This document shows positions 21,718-31,987 of a stretch of DNA of 64,000 nt, one piece after another. The notes beneath the pieces were generated by a model, which worked only from the letters and a program-made list of their open reading frames with translations, did no database searches and was not told the origin of the DNA. The DNA is from Copromyces sp. CBS 386.78 (Eukaryota; Ascomycota; Sordariomycetes; Sordariales; Sordariaceae). The translations under genes were made by a program, and so were the position numbers. Numbering within the stretch: position 1 is the stretch's first letter; the number at the start of each line of letters is the position of its first letter. The stretch lies in the NCBI GenBank assembly GCA_030685235.1, contig MU839135.1:124001-188000 (forward strand), given 5' to 3'.

Positions 21718-23716
21718 GTTGGCTTCGTTGATGAGATGTTCCTTTGGGGTTCGTAGGATGTTTTATTCGGAGAGCGAGAGGTCGTCTACGTATGGGTAAG
21801 AATTGAGGTTGTCTAGACGTGGTCGTACGTCATGCAAATCTAGGTCGACCTGGCTTTGATGGGCAGTTGTTGTAAACTCGCGATTGGCGCGCTTTCACTG
21901 GGGGAAGAGATGATACGGAAAGTCGAGAGTCGGCATCAAAATAAAGTGGTACTGAAAAGTATGTCGTTGTTTCCAGGTCGGAGGACGGAAGTTGGCGTGA
22001 GTAAAGAGGGTGGGTGGGTTGGGAAATCGAAGTTGTGGTTGAAGTCCAATTGCTTACAGGCAGTCGCGCTAGAAGTGGCACTGAAAGAGCTGCCCTGTGA
22101 GACGGATCAGTTCGAATGGTGGGCAAAATGCTTGATTTAGTACGGGTTGGGGAGGAAATAATTTGCCGGACCCCAGCTAAATATGCTATAAGGGCGTGTT
22201 CGTTTCACCAGTAAATGCCTCCAGTAAACTTTTCTGGCCAGATTTACTGAATCGTGTTCGAAGCCGCCAGTAAATATTTTGCCAGTAAATCGCTGCAAAA
22301 TCCGTGCCAGTAAATCTCTTAATCCACAACACCCATCTGACCAATCAAATCAACGCAAATCGCTAGAAATACTAAAATTCATTTCCTCTCCTCAAAAGTC
22401 GTGGAAATGGCCATCAGTAAATGTCACAACCCACTTTTCAACACCACGTGACAACCCTCAACGTAACTGCACTTTATTACTAGAACTATGGTGATGCCCT
22501 TACGCACGCTGGAAGCTCGCCGCCGTCGTCGATTAGTAAGGCGTAAGGTCCTGATTACAGTTACGGTGCTTCTAATGAAAGAAACGAAGGTATTACAATA
22601 AGTACAATACTACGATACACGTGATAGAGCACGGCGGATTTCCTAGTTTCAACATTTCTCAGCGACTTGAACAGGTTCAGTAAATACCCTCTAGTAAACG
22701 CTAAAGTGGGTTATAGTCTAGGCGGGTCTAACTGACGAAATCCATTTACGAGCGGTCTGTGCACTGGCACGTAAAAAAGCATTTACTGGAGGGTATTTAC
22801 TGGCGGTTACTGGTGAAACAAACGCGCCCTAAAGGGAAATTTAAATTGGAATGCATGCGAGAGTAAATAGCGGACATCCGTAAGCTTCGGCGGTTGAGCA
22901 TGCTGTGCTTCAGGTATTTAACTTGCCCGCAGGATAAAGAAAGGACTGTAGGTCTGGAGTTATCGCGGCCAATGGCAGGTTGACTTGACTAAAGAAGACA
23001 CCAATAAAATGAACGGAAGCGTCAAGGCCCCTGCGCAGCGTCTCCACCCCTACGTAACTTAATGGTGACCTAGCTATTTAGCACTGCACTTCCAGGTTTC
23101 ACCACCTTAGTCGCATATGCCAAAGATTGGGTGCTTCGCGTGCTGTTACGTGCTGGCCGTCAGGTGTCACAGACTGAACAATCTGTTTGTGGACGACAAG
23201 GCTGGCATCTCCAGGCAAACAAAGTGAGCAGCATGACGCGACTTTACGGGATTCAGCAACACCATTTTCAGTATCCCAACTTCAGGAAACAAGTCTAGAG
23301 GTAATCGCCGCCTCCACCAGCCCCATCCCAGCGCTGTGGTACATGCTGTAAGGTACCTTTTAACTACCATTTGTCACTCCATATTCCATGCCACTGCCCT
23401 GGAGCCTGAAGTGGAATTTCAGAAGAGTCAAGACGAGACTTTCAGCTCGTGCCTCTTTTTTCATCACTCATCCCGAATCCCTCTCAGGCCAATTGGTAAA
23501 TATACATATAACTTGGCTGACTACCCTTCACAACCTCAAGTCGCAGGACATCTTCAACATCACTGCGGGCTTCTCTCAGCCACCCCCTTCACTTCATCAC
23601 ACTGTCGACAACACCTGATTGCTCTTCCCTGTATGAATTCACTGCATGCTAATCGCTTGGCCGTTATTAAAAGGAAGCTCGGGGGTCATCGTGTTTCTCA
23701 GGTCAACACCACCGCA
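21718..23716. other. Divergent promoter region of TFIIF alpha and the nucleotidyltransferase
   Basis: A 2-kb region, one third of which is the TIR element at 22192-22829. On the right, 23631-23701 looks like a 71-nt 5' UTR intron of the nucleotidyltransferase (donor GTATGA, branch gctaatc, acceptor TTTCTCAG), leaving ATG 23717 as start. Confidence 0.5.
22189..22832. mobile_element. PIF/Harbinger-like MITE with TAA target duplication
   Basis: Element 22192-22829 (638 bp) has terminal inverted repeats starting GGGCG[T/C]GTT[C/T]GTTTCACCAGTAA: 23 bp with two mismatches, both C/T. It is flanked by TAA on both sides (22189-22191 and 22830-22832). The termini continue with short CCAGTAAA-type motifs in both orientations. 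There is no transposase frame inside. A 3-bp TWA duplication with GGG-starting ends is typical of PIF/Harbinger elements and Tourist-like MITEs; the superfamily is an inference. Confidence 0.8.
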
Positions 23717-26700
23717 ATGGAGCTAGGACAGGGAGGTCGGGGACCAGGTCTAGAGGATCGCCTCAGGAATTTGATGCTCACCAACTCCAACGACCCAGAA
23801 CCCCATGTGGAAAACGCCCCCAGCGGTTCATCCCCTCCACAAATCCGGAAACGTCTCAACCAGGCCCAGCGTCGCCAGATGTCCGCTCAGTTAAACATCG
23901 CCATCGACCCTCGTGCTCAACCAACTGAGCCTGCCGGTCCACAGCAGGCCTCGAGAGGATTTGCCCCTCACCCAGGACCGCCGGCCAGACATCAACCTGG
24001 ACAGCGATTTGGACACCAAGTTGAACACCAGGCTAGCCATCAACCTGGGCCATATGGTAATGGAGGCCGATATAGGAATCAAAGACCTCAGTCAGGACCA
24101 CAACCGACAGGTTATCACCACCAGCCAAACCCGCCTCATACGGGTAACCAAGTTCCAGTACAGCCTCAGGGACACCCCCAACCCAGGCATCACCCTTCTC
24201 GCTCTTACCATGGCCCAGGGCCCCAGCACTTGGACCGTAACACCTGGCGACAACCTCTCCATTCCGGTCCCAACTCTGGCACAGCACACCACACTCCCCA
24301 GGGATCCTTCGATGGCCCGGCACCCAGAAATCCTAGAGGAGGGGGGTCGCTTTGGAACCCCGGTAGACAACCCCAGGTCCGACCGGAGCAGCTCAAGGCG
24401 CAAACAGAGTTGCTCGAGGGTCTATGTGCGACCATCATCTCGAATGCCGAGATCGAATACGACGACATCGTTAAGAACGAGGCGTTCCGCCAAAATATCG
24501 AGAAACTTGCCCAGGCCGTCATCACCCAGTACGAACAATCCGAAAACGGCTTTTACGACTTTCCTCCTCAGAGTGTCCAGCTCCGGTGCTTCGGCAGTCT
24601 TGCCTCTGGTTTTGCTACCAAGGCCGCTGATATGGATCTGGGCCTTTTGTCACCTCTCTCAAAGCTGCAGCCAGATGCGCCAGGCTCTCCGATCCCTCGG
24701 CTGATTGAAAAAACGTTTCTCGCGGTTGGACTTGCCGCTCGCCTTCTTTCAAAGACCAGAGTGCCCATCATCAAAGTCTGCGAGAAGCCGCCAAAGAGCT
24801 TGTATGACGATCTTGTGGAGGAGCACCTGAAGCAGGAGAAGGAAATGTTAGATAACGGAGACGAAGAGGAGAACGACGACCCAGAACAAGGTGTGGCCGA
24901 ATATGTCGAGCATGAGGGTGATGAGCCGGAAGGCGGTCATGCATCTGCGACGGATATGAAGGAGCAGAAAGATCAAAAAGATGAAAAAGATGATGCGCAA
25001 GGTCAACCGAAGAAACAGCACCATGACGAAGAGGGCGAAGCATACGACCATACCACTGACAGGAAAGGACTTAAGTTATACCAACACAGGAACCAGGCCC
25101 TCAACGCCTATTACGGAACGGTGAAAGGTTACCTGAGAAGTGTTGGCGGACGCGATCTAACCCACTCAACGATCAACAACTTTTCCCCAGACGACTTCCA
25201 GAAGCTAAACGAAGTCTGCCTCGTGTTCGTGGAGGGGCTCGAGAATCGCCAGCTGCGCGAACGTCTGTTCAATTACAAGTCCCTGAACCGCTACGACCTC
25301 GAGTATCGTGCCGACCAGCCCCGCACTCTCCAGGGCGTGTACACGCAAATCGAGGGCGAGCAGATGGTTATGATGTGGGAGTCTCGCCAAATCACGGAAA
25401 AGACTTCAGACAAGGAAGTGCGAGGCCAGATGTGCGTGAACAGATGGAAGATCCTGCAAGACCATCCCAACTACGGCGCCGATCCTTTTCAATACGACAA
25501 GGACCTGAAGCGTGCGGCTGATCAACTGCGAATGCTCCCTTCCATCCAGGCCATGTTATTGTCGCAGGGGCAGTACGAGTCAACGGCGCAGTATTTCGCC
25601 AGGGCGGAGAAGTTGCTCGTTGACCTGGTTGGGAATGACACGGCTGATAATTGGACAGAGGCGGTTGCTCTCATCTCCCAAAAATACATCCAAGGTATCA
25701 GGAGCGAGGCCATACGGGAAGCAGTCAAGGAATTCGCGAATAGTATCGAATATTCCGATCTTCATGCGATCGGAAGGCGACACGTGAGTTATCAGCTCGG
25801 TCATGACCTGGAGACGTGTCTCGGGAAAAAATTGTATCCCAAGGAAACGGAAGACAAACTCGAGTCCTACATTGCCTTCCTCCGGGGACCTATCGTGAGG
25901 TCCCCGGTTGAGCCCTCCGAATTCGACTTCGAGACCCCTCTCTCCCCAGACCTCATCGCAACCATTTCCGAGATTCGTTCCATGGGCGACCCATCAGCCA
26001 TGGGGCTTAACCAACCCCGCGACCCTTACCGCGACCGCTTTGAGTTCCCCAAGTCTGGCGTGGGCATCCAATGCGACATCAACTTTGCCGCCCATCTCGC
26101 CATGCACAACACCCACCTCCTTCGCTGCTACTCATCCTGCGACCCACGCGTCCGGCCCATGGTCCTTTTCGTCAAGCACTGGGCCAAAGTCCGCGGCATT
26201 AACTCGCCCTACCGCGGCACCCTCAGCAGTTACGGCTACGTTATGATGGTACTACACTACCTAATCAACGTTGTCAAGCCCTTTGTCTGTCCCAACCTGC
26301 AACAACTTGCCCCGCCTCTCCCGCCCGATCTTACACCCCAGCAACTCGAAGACGTAGCCTTTTGCAAAGGAAGGAACGTGCATTTCTGGCGCGATGACCA
26401 GGAGATCCAGCGTCTGGCGGCTATGGGCATGATCAACCAGAACCGTGACTCCATCGGCCATCTCCTCCGCGGGTTCTTTGAATACTACGCCCAGAATGGC
26501 TCGCTGTCTACGTTGCCGGGCAGAGGCTTCGATTGGGGAAGGGATGTCATCAGCCTTCGCACGCAGGGTGGAATCCTTAGTAAGCAGGAAAAGGGGTGGA
26601 CGGGCGCTAAGACGGTGTTGGAGTCCACGCCTGGTGTGCCGTCTACTGCTGCTCCGTCGGCCCAACAGCCACCGGCACAGCAGCCAGTTCTTCCTGCCGC

Positions 26701-27280
26701 TGGAGCTCATGGTATGGCACCTCCTCTTGCCGACCTTTCTGCTATAGGTCCTCCCCCAGGCCTTGCTCCTCCACCTGGCTTCCCAGCCAAACCCCAAGCT
26801 GTTCAAGCGGGCCCAGCACCTCCCCCCGCCCCTCCCGCTCCTACAACCGAACAACCCAAAGCAGACGTAGAACTCAAAGAAGTCCGCTACCGCTACCTCT
26901 TCGCCATCGAAGACCCATTCGAGCTCGACCACAACGTGGCCCGCACCGTCACGCACACCGGCATCGTCGCTATCCGGGACGAGTTCCGGAGGGCTTGGAG
27001 GATCATTAGGAATGCTGGGAGGCTACAGCAGCAGGCACAGGGACATCAGGGTTATGGCCCTTCCTCTTCAAATGTTGGTATTGAGGGCGGTGCCGGTGCC
27101 GGTAATGGTGGAATGTTCGAAGAGGAAAACCTACTGGAGGATGTGCTGGAGGCTGGGAAAAAGAAACAGAGGGAGGAGTTTGATGAGGTGTTGGATGGGT
27201 TGCATGGGAGGGTCTGGAGGGGTGATGATGCTGTTGCTACTGGCAGTGAGGGTGTTGCCGGTGCAGCTGGTGCTGCCTGA
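23717..27280 (+). CDS. Cid1-family non-canonical poly(A)/poly(U) polymerase with large insertion
   Basis: Uninterrupted frame, 1187 aa from ATG 23717; the frame upstream is open but has a probable 5' UTR intron. Residues about 30-260 are Gln/Pro/His/Gly-rich and disordered. The polymerase-beta-type nucleotidyltransferase motif is FGSLASGFATKAADMDL, with G293 S294 and metal ligands D305 and D307. The third ligand fits D787 in GIQCDINF, followed by LVKHWAK-like helices (MVLFVKHWAKVRGINSP) and a PAP-associated domain (LLRGFFEYYA). About 480 residues lie between the second and third Asp, where Cid1 enzymes have tens. That insertion has an acidic stretch and a mostly helical region. A Pro-rich linker and RYRYLFAIEDPFELDHNVAR near the end complete the layout. 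Expected role: 3' tailing of RNA with A or U. Confidence 0.85.
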   Translation: MELGQGGRGPGLEDRLRNLMLTNSNDPEPHVENAPSGSSPPQIRKRLNQAQRRQMSAQLNIAIDPRAQPTEPAGPQQASRGFAPHPGPPARHQPGQRFGHQVEHQASHQPGPYGNGGRYRNQRPQSGPQPTGYHHQPNPPHTGNQVPVQPQGHPQPRHHPSRSYHGPGPQHLDRNTWRQPLHSGPNSGTAHHTPQGSFDGPAPRNPRGGGSLWNPGRQPQVRPEQLKAQTELLEGLCATIISNAEIEYDDIVKNEAFRQNIEKLAQAVITQYEQSENGFYDFPPQSVQLRCFGSLASGFATKAADMDLGLLSPLSKLQPDAPGSPIPRLIEKTFLAVGLAARLLSKTRVPIIKVCEKPPKSLYDDLVEEHLKQEKEMLDNGDEEENDDPEQGVAEYVEHEGDEPEGGHASATDMKEQKDQKDEKDDAQGQPKKQHHDEEGEAYDHTTDRKGLKLYQHRNQALNAYYGTVKGYLRSVGGRDLTHSTINNFSPDDFQKLNEVCLVFVEGLENRQLRERLFNYKSLNRYDLEYRADQPRTLQGVYTQIEGEQMVMMWESRQITEKTSDKEVRGQMCVNRWKILQDHPNYGADPFQYDKDLKRAADQLRMLPSIQAMLLSQGQYESTAQYFARAEKLLVDLVGNDTADNWTEAVALISQKYIQGIRSEAIREAVKEFANSIEYSDLHAIGRRHVSYQLGHDLETCLGKKLYPKETEDKLESYIAFLRGPIVRSPVEPSEFDFETPLSPDLIATISEIRSMGDPSAMGLNQPRDPYRDRFEFPKSGVGIQCDINFAAHLAMHNTHLLRCYSSCDPRVRPMVLFVKHWAKVRGINSPYRGTLSSYGYVMMVLHYLINVVKPFVCPNLQQLAPPLPPDLTPQQLEDVAFCKGRNVHFWRDDQEIQRLAAMGMINQNRDSIGHLLRGFFEYYAQNGSLSTLPGRGFDWGRDVISLRTQGGILSKQEKGWTGAKTVLESTPGVPSTAAPSAQQPPAQQPVLPAAGAHGMAPPLADLSAIGPPPGLAPPPGFPAKPQAVQAGPAPPPAPPAPTTEQPKADVELKEVRYRYLFAIEDPFELDHNVARTVTHTGIVAIRDEFRRAWRIIRNAGRLQQQAQGHQGYGPSSSNVGIEGGAGAGNGGMFEEENLLEDVLEAGKKKQREEFDEVLDGLHGRVWRGDDAVATGSEGVAGAAGAA

Positions 27281-28354
27281 TTAAGTAGTGATGGTGTTGG
27301 TGTTTGGGATCATCATCTTTTTTGTGGAGTGTACATACAAAGAATCCGCCATTGTCGTTACGCAGCGTTGTGATGCTTGTCTCACTTCTTGCTTGTCATT
27401 CATTGTCTGGATAGATGTTGGAGTATCTCTACCGCCCACAATATTTGGTAGAAAAGCGGTAGGCTGAAGAAAACGTATTGTATGTTGTCGTATCGAAGGC
27501 ATGGAGTTCGATCACTGAAAGGAGAGGGAGAGAAGGAAAGAGAAAAGCAATATTGGACCTGCCTATCTGAATGGCCTCTTTTTCCCGGGTTTTCTGCTTT
27601 GGAGTCCATCCTCATTGGTGTGCCCTGTCGGAAATATGACAAGGAAGGCACGCTACTAACAGAAGCGGGAACAAGGAGCGAGTATAGCCCGGGGAAAATG
27701 GAAACTTGTAGTAGGTGGTAGATAGGTAGGAGGGATGGACGTGGTTGCCTTTGTCCTCCGTCAAGGAAACAGGAACCCACTACCTACTTTGCAGCATCCC
27801 TTGGGCCGTCATTTCCCTTTTGTCCTTGGCCCTTGATAACACATGTATTATGCAATGGCAAGTGCCATCCACCAGTTGACTTGTCTTCATCACAGCAAGA
27901 ATCCTTCGACATCTCCAATGCCCTTCCCCTTCCCTGCAGATCCTGTGGCTTTCGCGTCTTCAATCTCCATACCACAGAGTTTTGCAACATTAACTTTTCA
28001 ACGGGTTCACCTTCTATCTTATTTGCGGACACCATCATTTGCATTTCTGACATGAACCCGAGGCAAACAAGCGCCAAAAACTCCATCATTTGCGCCTGTT
28101 ACTTCTTCGTTCTGCGGCTCGAACCGAATACTCCGACTTCGCAACAGATCCAATCGACATCACGGAGCTTTTCTCCCGGCAACGCATTACGCTCACCAAG
28201 GCACTGATATTATAGCAGCAGCATTCAAGTTAAAGCGCTATTCCAGGTATTCATATCAACTCAGCCTGTCATCTTTGACAAACTTGTTCGCTGCCCTGTT
28301 GTTGCAACCAGTTGTCGTTCTACGGATATTCCCTCTACCAGGCCCCCGATCACA
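27281..28354. other. Intergenic spacer
   Basis: About 1.07 kb between the nucleotidyltransferase and the 2EXR pseudogene. Short frames only; the longest with an internal ATG lack any domain. Nothing recognised. Confidence 0.45.
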
Positions 28355-29013
28355 ATGTCTTCCTCGGCACATTGTCTCCTTTGCTCCCAAGGAGTCCTTA
28401 AGCCATCGCAGCGCCATGCCATTGATATCACGGATACGAAGCCAGCACCCAGCCATGGCCTGTTCACGATAGATTACAGGAGTACAGGAACAAGCAGGCC
28501 TCGATGCAAGGACACGCCGGTCCGAGACTCCTCCTACTCTCGGCTGCTCGCTTGCCCGGCTGAGATCAGGCTCATGATCTATCCTTATGCTTAGGAAGCT
28601 TCTCCCAGTATTCACACTTCCAGGAAGCTTCTCCCAGTATTCACACTACCAGAAAACCAGTGCCTCCCGGCTTAAGGCGGCAAATCATGGCGATCTGGAA
28701 GTTAGGCGCCATCTGTCGACTGATAAGGCACGAGGCTTTTGAAGAATACTTCAAGCAAGCTCAAGTCTATTTGCGCTGGGAGGCATTTCAAAGTCAAACA
28801 AGTGCCGGTGGCACACTCGTGACAAGGAGATTATTGTGAGCTCGCCCTTGCTCCGGCCTCACGTGAGACACGTGAGCTTCAACTGGACCGACTTCGGGTT
28901 CTGGAATGGTCCCGGAGAGAATCGTGCCGGAAAACTAGTATCGCCCATGGAAGTGTTGCTTTGGCTACAAGGTCTCAAATAGCTCAGGACGGTAGAATTC
29001 GTTATCTCTCCTT
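28355..29013 (+). pseudogene. 2EXR pseudogene
   Basis: ATG 28355 opens a 79-codon frame that reaches the signature CPAEIRLMIYPYA and then meets TAG. Further family blocks continue in changed frames: IWKLGAICRLIRHEAFEEYF (about 28690-28750), then HVRHVSFNW after another shift, then LLWLQGLK followed by TAG at 28980-28982, where the intact paralog at 29841 has CAG. A 29-bp tandem duplication (28593-28621 and 28622-28650) lies right after the signature and is not a multiple of three. The closest intact relative by eye is 2EXR-3, downstream. At least two frameshifts and two stops make it non-functional; the start of the family array. Confidence 0.82.
28593..28650 (+). repeat. 29-bp tandem duplication
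   Basis: Two adjacent copies of a 29-bp unit beginning aggaagcttctcccag, with one mismatch near the end. It sits inside the 2EXR pseudogene and shifts its frame. Confidence 0.93.
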
Positions 29014-29840
29014 CTTTTTCCTATTTGCACTCTACATTTGCTGAAAACCCGCCCTGAAGAGAGCAATGTCTGGGAAAGTTCTTGCGCAAGCTAACAGCTG
29101 GACACAGAACCAAAGTCGGCGCCCTCAAAGAATCACGTACATCTTGGTTGTGTCAGGCCTGAATGGCAGCATTTGAAGTCCAGCGAAATTTGATGGCAGT
29201 ATTTTGCATCATGCAAATAGGCATGTAATCCCCATTTGACCCATTGTCACATCTGGGTATTGACGGCCACTAACACTTCACAGACCACAGCGTACATTTT
29301 TTGGGTTTATACATTTTGGACCTTTGGGTTCTCAGATAATTGCGCCTGATTAAGGTCCGAATTCTGAACTCGCCGTATCAAACGAATTGAACTGATTTTT
29401 TTGCTCAATATATTACGAATGGAGTGGGTGGTTAGTTTCAAGACTTACGTTACTTTCATCTGATGTCCTTCGCGTTTGGTTTGTGTTCGAGACCCCTCCT
29501 TTCTCGCTCGAACCACCGCATCCCCAGTACACTTCCCTTGCCGATTCCCCTACTCGCCGTGCCAGCTTCATGTAACCTCGCAACCTCTGCGAACTCTTCA
29601 TTTTCACTCCTCCATCACGCCCATCAACCACTTTCGAACATACTGACCATCATCACCACTACCTCCCTCTCTGACGACATCATTCGAGCACATCCAGATT
29701 ATGGGCGCCATTCATCGCGAAGCTTGATACCTGGTATTGACCCCAAAGTGATCTGAATGGTGACTGACTGCTAACAACGTGACGCAGTCAGCCAGTATAA
29801 GTCCACTCGCCGAACGTCAACCTCTCAGAAACCCATCACC
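29014..29840. other. Intergenic spacer
   Basis: About 830 bp with low-scoring frames only. It may include the decayed 3' end of the pseudogene. The last 60 bp are the 2EXR-3 leader. Confidence 0.4.
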
Positions 29841-30669
29841 ATGCCTGCCTCTCTCCAAGCCTCCAAGCCTCTGCTGTTCCGTCTTCCGCTCGAAGTCAGG
29901 CTCATGATCTACCGCTACGCTTGGAAGGTTAATCCCAAGATCTACACATTCACGGGAACTGGCCAACTGAGCTCTTGCTACGTGGAGCAACAGCTTCTAG
30001 CGATTGGGAAGTTGGGCGCCATCTGCCAGCAGATAAAAACCGAAGCCTTTGACGAATATTTCCACCACGCACAAGCTTGTCTACGTTGGGAATTCAATGA
30101 CCCTAGGTCTTACCATTCCTATGAGTACCCTATTGCCAAAAAACTCATTTTAAGCTCTCTTTTACTCCTAACCCACCTCAGACATGCGAGCTTCTATTGG
30201 CACGGTGATGTATTCTACGACTGGAGAGACGTGTCAGCGACGGAGGCGTTCTACTGGCTGCAATTTCTTAAGCAGCTCCGAACGCTTGAAGTTGTTGTTA
30301 CAGGTGGCTTAGATTGGGGGTGGTTTGGGGATTATCAATCAAAGCAGATGTCTATGCTCTTGGAGAATCTACGCGGACTAGAGAAGGTGACGATCAAGTT
30401 TGACTTGTCTGATCTTTCGCAGGACGATGCAGAACGTTGTATGGAGGAGTTGAACGACAACGAGTGGTTCCTCAAATTCAAGAGAAAGATCGAGGGTCTT
30501 GTGACTCTGCCCGAGGTATTTCATCAGTTCATTTTTTCCCCTAGTTGTTTCCCACAGGAAGTTGCCGCCGCCGAAGTAGTCTACCACGGAGTCTAAAAAG
30601 CTTATCTAGGGCGCCACACCTCCCTGCCAGGTCATTAAGGAGCGCATCGGATGCCTCAAGCCTCGCTAG
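29841..30669 (+). CDS. 2EXR-domain protein 3 (3' end uncertain)
   Basis: ATG 29841. Exon 1 29841-30515 (225 codons) ends CCCGAG|GTATTT at the position where the paralogs have their last intron. The signature is LFRLPLEVRLMIYRYAW (residues 12-28); the second block is IGKLGAICQQIKTEAFDEYF. Two endings are possible. Reading through gives 251 aa with stop at 30596. Splicing 30516-30630 joins a 39-nt exon encoding VIKERIGCLKPR, which matches the IIEQHLGCLNPWW tail of 2EXR-4 and is therefore preferred (237 aa). The tail is cut short by TAG where 2EXR-4 goes on, so this gene may have begun to decay. Function unknown. Confidence 0.72.
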
Positions 30670-31987
30670 ATGAGGATAAAGTCCTCCAGGATCCAGTCAT
30701 AGCATGACTGGACCACCGAAGTAAGTGCCCATTGTCCCTTTCCATATTCACGCCTGGACAGATGCTGATACTCTGGTTTTGGGCAGACTTTTGCGTATAA
30801 ATCCGGTACATATTCGGATTTATTTCGGATCACGATCTTATTTGCTCAATTACGATGTTGCTCTCGACCCGAGACCTAGGAGTTTCGTCGCATACAAGAA
30901 AGTTATTCCGCGTTCAGAGCATCACAGGGGCGCTAGCCGGTCTACCCAAGTCTGACGTCGGTTGTTGTTATACTGACACGCGTGTACGGTTTGCTCAGCT
31001 TTTTACGGCTGTCGCTTTTACAGATTTGCTGGTGCCCATCTTTGGGAGTCGGAGGACATGTGTTTGAACTGACACGCTTCAGGACAAGGGAGTTCTGCGG
31101 CAGTGGCTGGAGAAGGTTATGGTTTGGTTGGCTATGGTGACTCGAAGATTAACGGCTTCTGGAGTGACACCGAGGGGCCTCAACAGTTTCAAAGGGCGAT
31201 AGAAGGTTTTTCTCAGGTATCTGAGGTATGTAGACGCCCAAACCACATGTTGTCTACTTTAGTTAGGCCCTGAGCTGGAAGAGCTTTTGCTTCCAGTAAG
31301 TCAAGGGCACCAGGCTGGCACATAATAATCTAGAACACTCAAATGCCGTCCCAGCGCATCAAATAGCACCTCGATGCTATATGCTCTTGCAAGAGGGCGT
31401 GGTGTAAGATGAATTGGAGGTGGTATCCCAGAGATATCCTCTTTGTGCTGCCTCCAGCTATGGATTTGCAATCCCTCCTTTTAGTCAATTTCCGACATTC
31501 TACCGCTTTTGCTCTCTTTTGCATTGCCCGGTTGTCACAGCGTAGTAAAGGTTGGGCAGGTACCCTATGACGTAGACTGTGCTGCTCTGCCCTAATCGGC
31601 TAACCTGGGTTAAAAACAAGAGGCGAGGAAGAAAAGGGCAATCCCGAAATGGGAAGGCTAGACGGAAAAGACGGGTTTTTTGCCCTGATCCTCTGAAGAG
31701 TCCGGAGACAGGTCTAGAGCCTTGAACCTGTCCCGGCACCGTGAAGAGAAGCCTCCTCGTGAATGAACACCGCCCAAAAAAAAAAAAAAAAAAAAAAAAA
31801 GAAACCTCTGTGCTCGCTCCCTCGCGTACATAAATGAGTGCCGCATCTTCGTCTTCCACTTCCTCGGTTCGGCATCCCAGGCCAAAGAAGAAGAGGCAAC
31901 GTGAAACCAGATCAAAGGTCTGAGGCCACCACGATTTCAGAAGAAGCTGTACATGCTAACATTCTAGTTTTAGTTGTCACTTCCATC
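30670..31987. other. Intergenic spacer with A25 tract
   Basis: About 1.3 kb; a 25-A homopolymer lies at 31776-31800, about 190 bp before the 2EXR-4 ATG. No frame with a family signature. Confidence 0.5.
31776..31800 (+). repeat. Homopolymer A25
   Basis: Twenty-five consecutive A residues, directly visible. It could be a promoter poly(dA:dT) tract that keeps nucleosomes off the 2EXR-4 promoter, or the tail of an old retro-insertion; neither is shown. Confidence 0.95.

Noticed and set aside
19965..21756. Long plus-strand frames opposite TFIIF alpha
   Set aside because: Mirror of the charged coding sequence (Glu/Lys codons read as Leu/Phe); TFIIF alpha on the minus strand explains the openness.
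28591..28597. First TAG of the 2EXR pseudogene as a RIP-made Trp to stop
   Set aside because: The alignment to the paralog is ambiguous there (substitution or one-base insertion), so only the CAG to TAG at 28980 is used.
29881..30596. 42-nt intron at 30516-30557 in 2EXR-3
   Set aside because: It would keep frame, but 42 nt is shorter than other introns here (51 nt or more) and it does not produce the family tail; the 115-nt alternative does.
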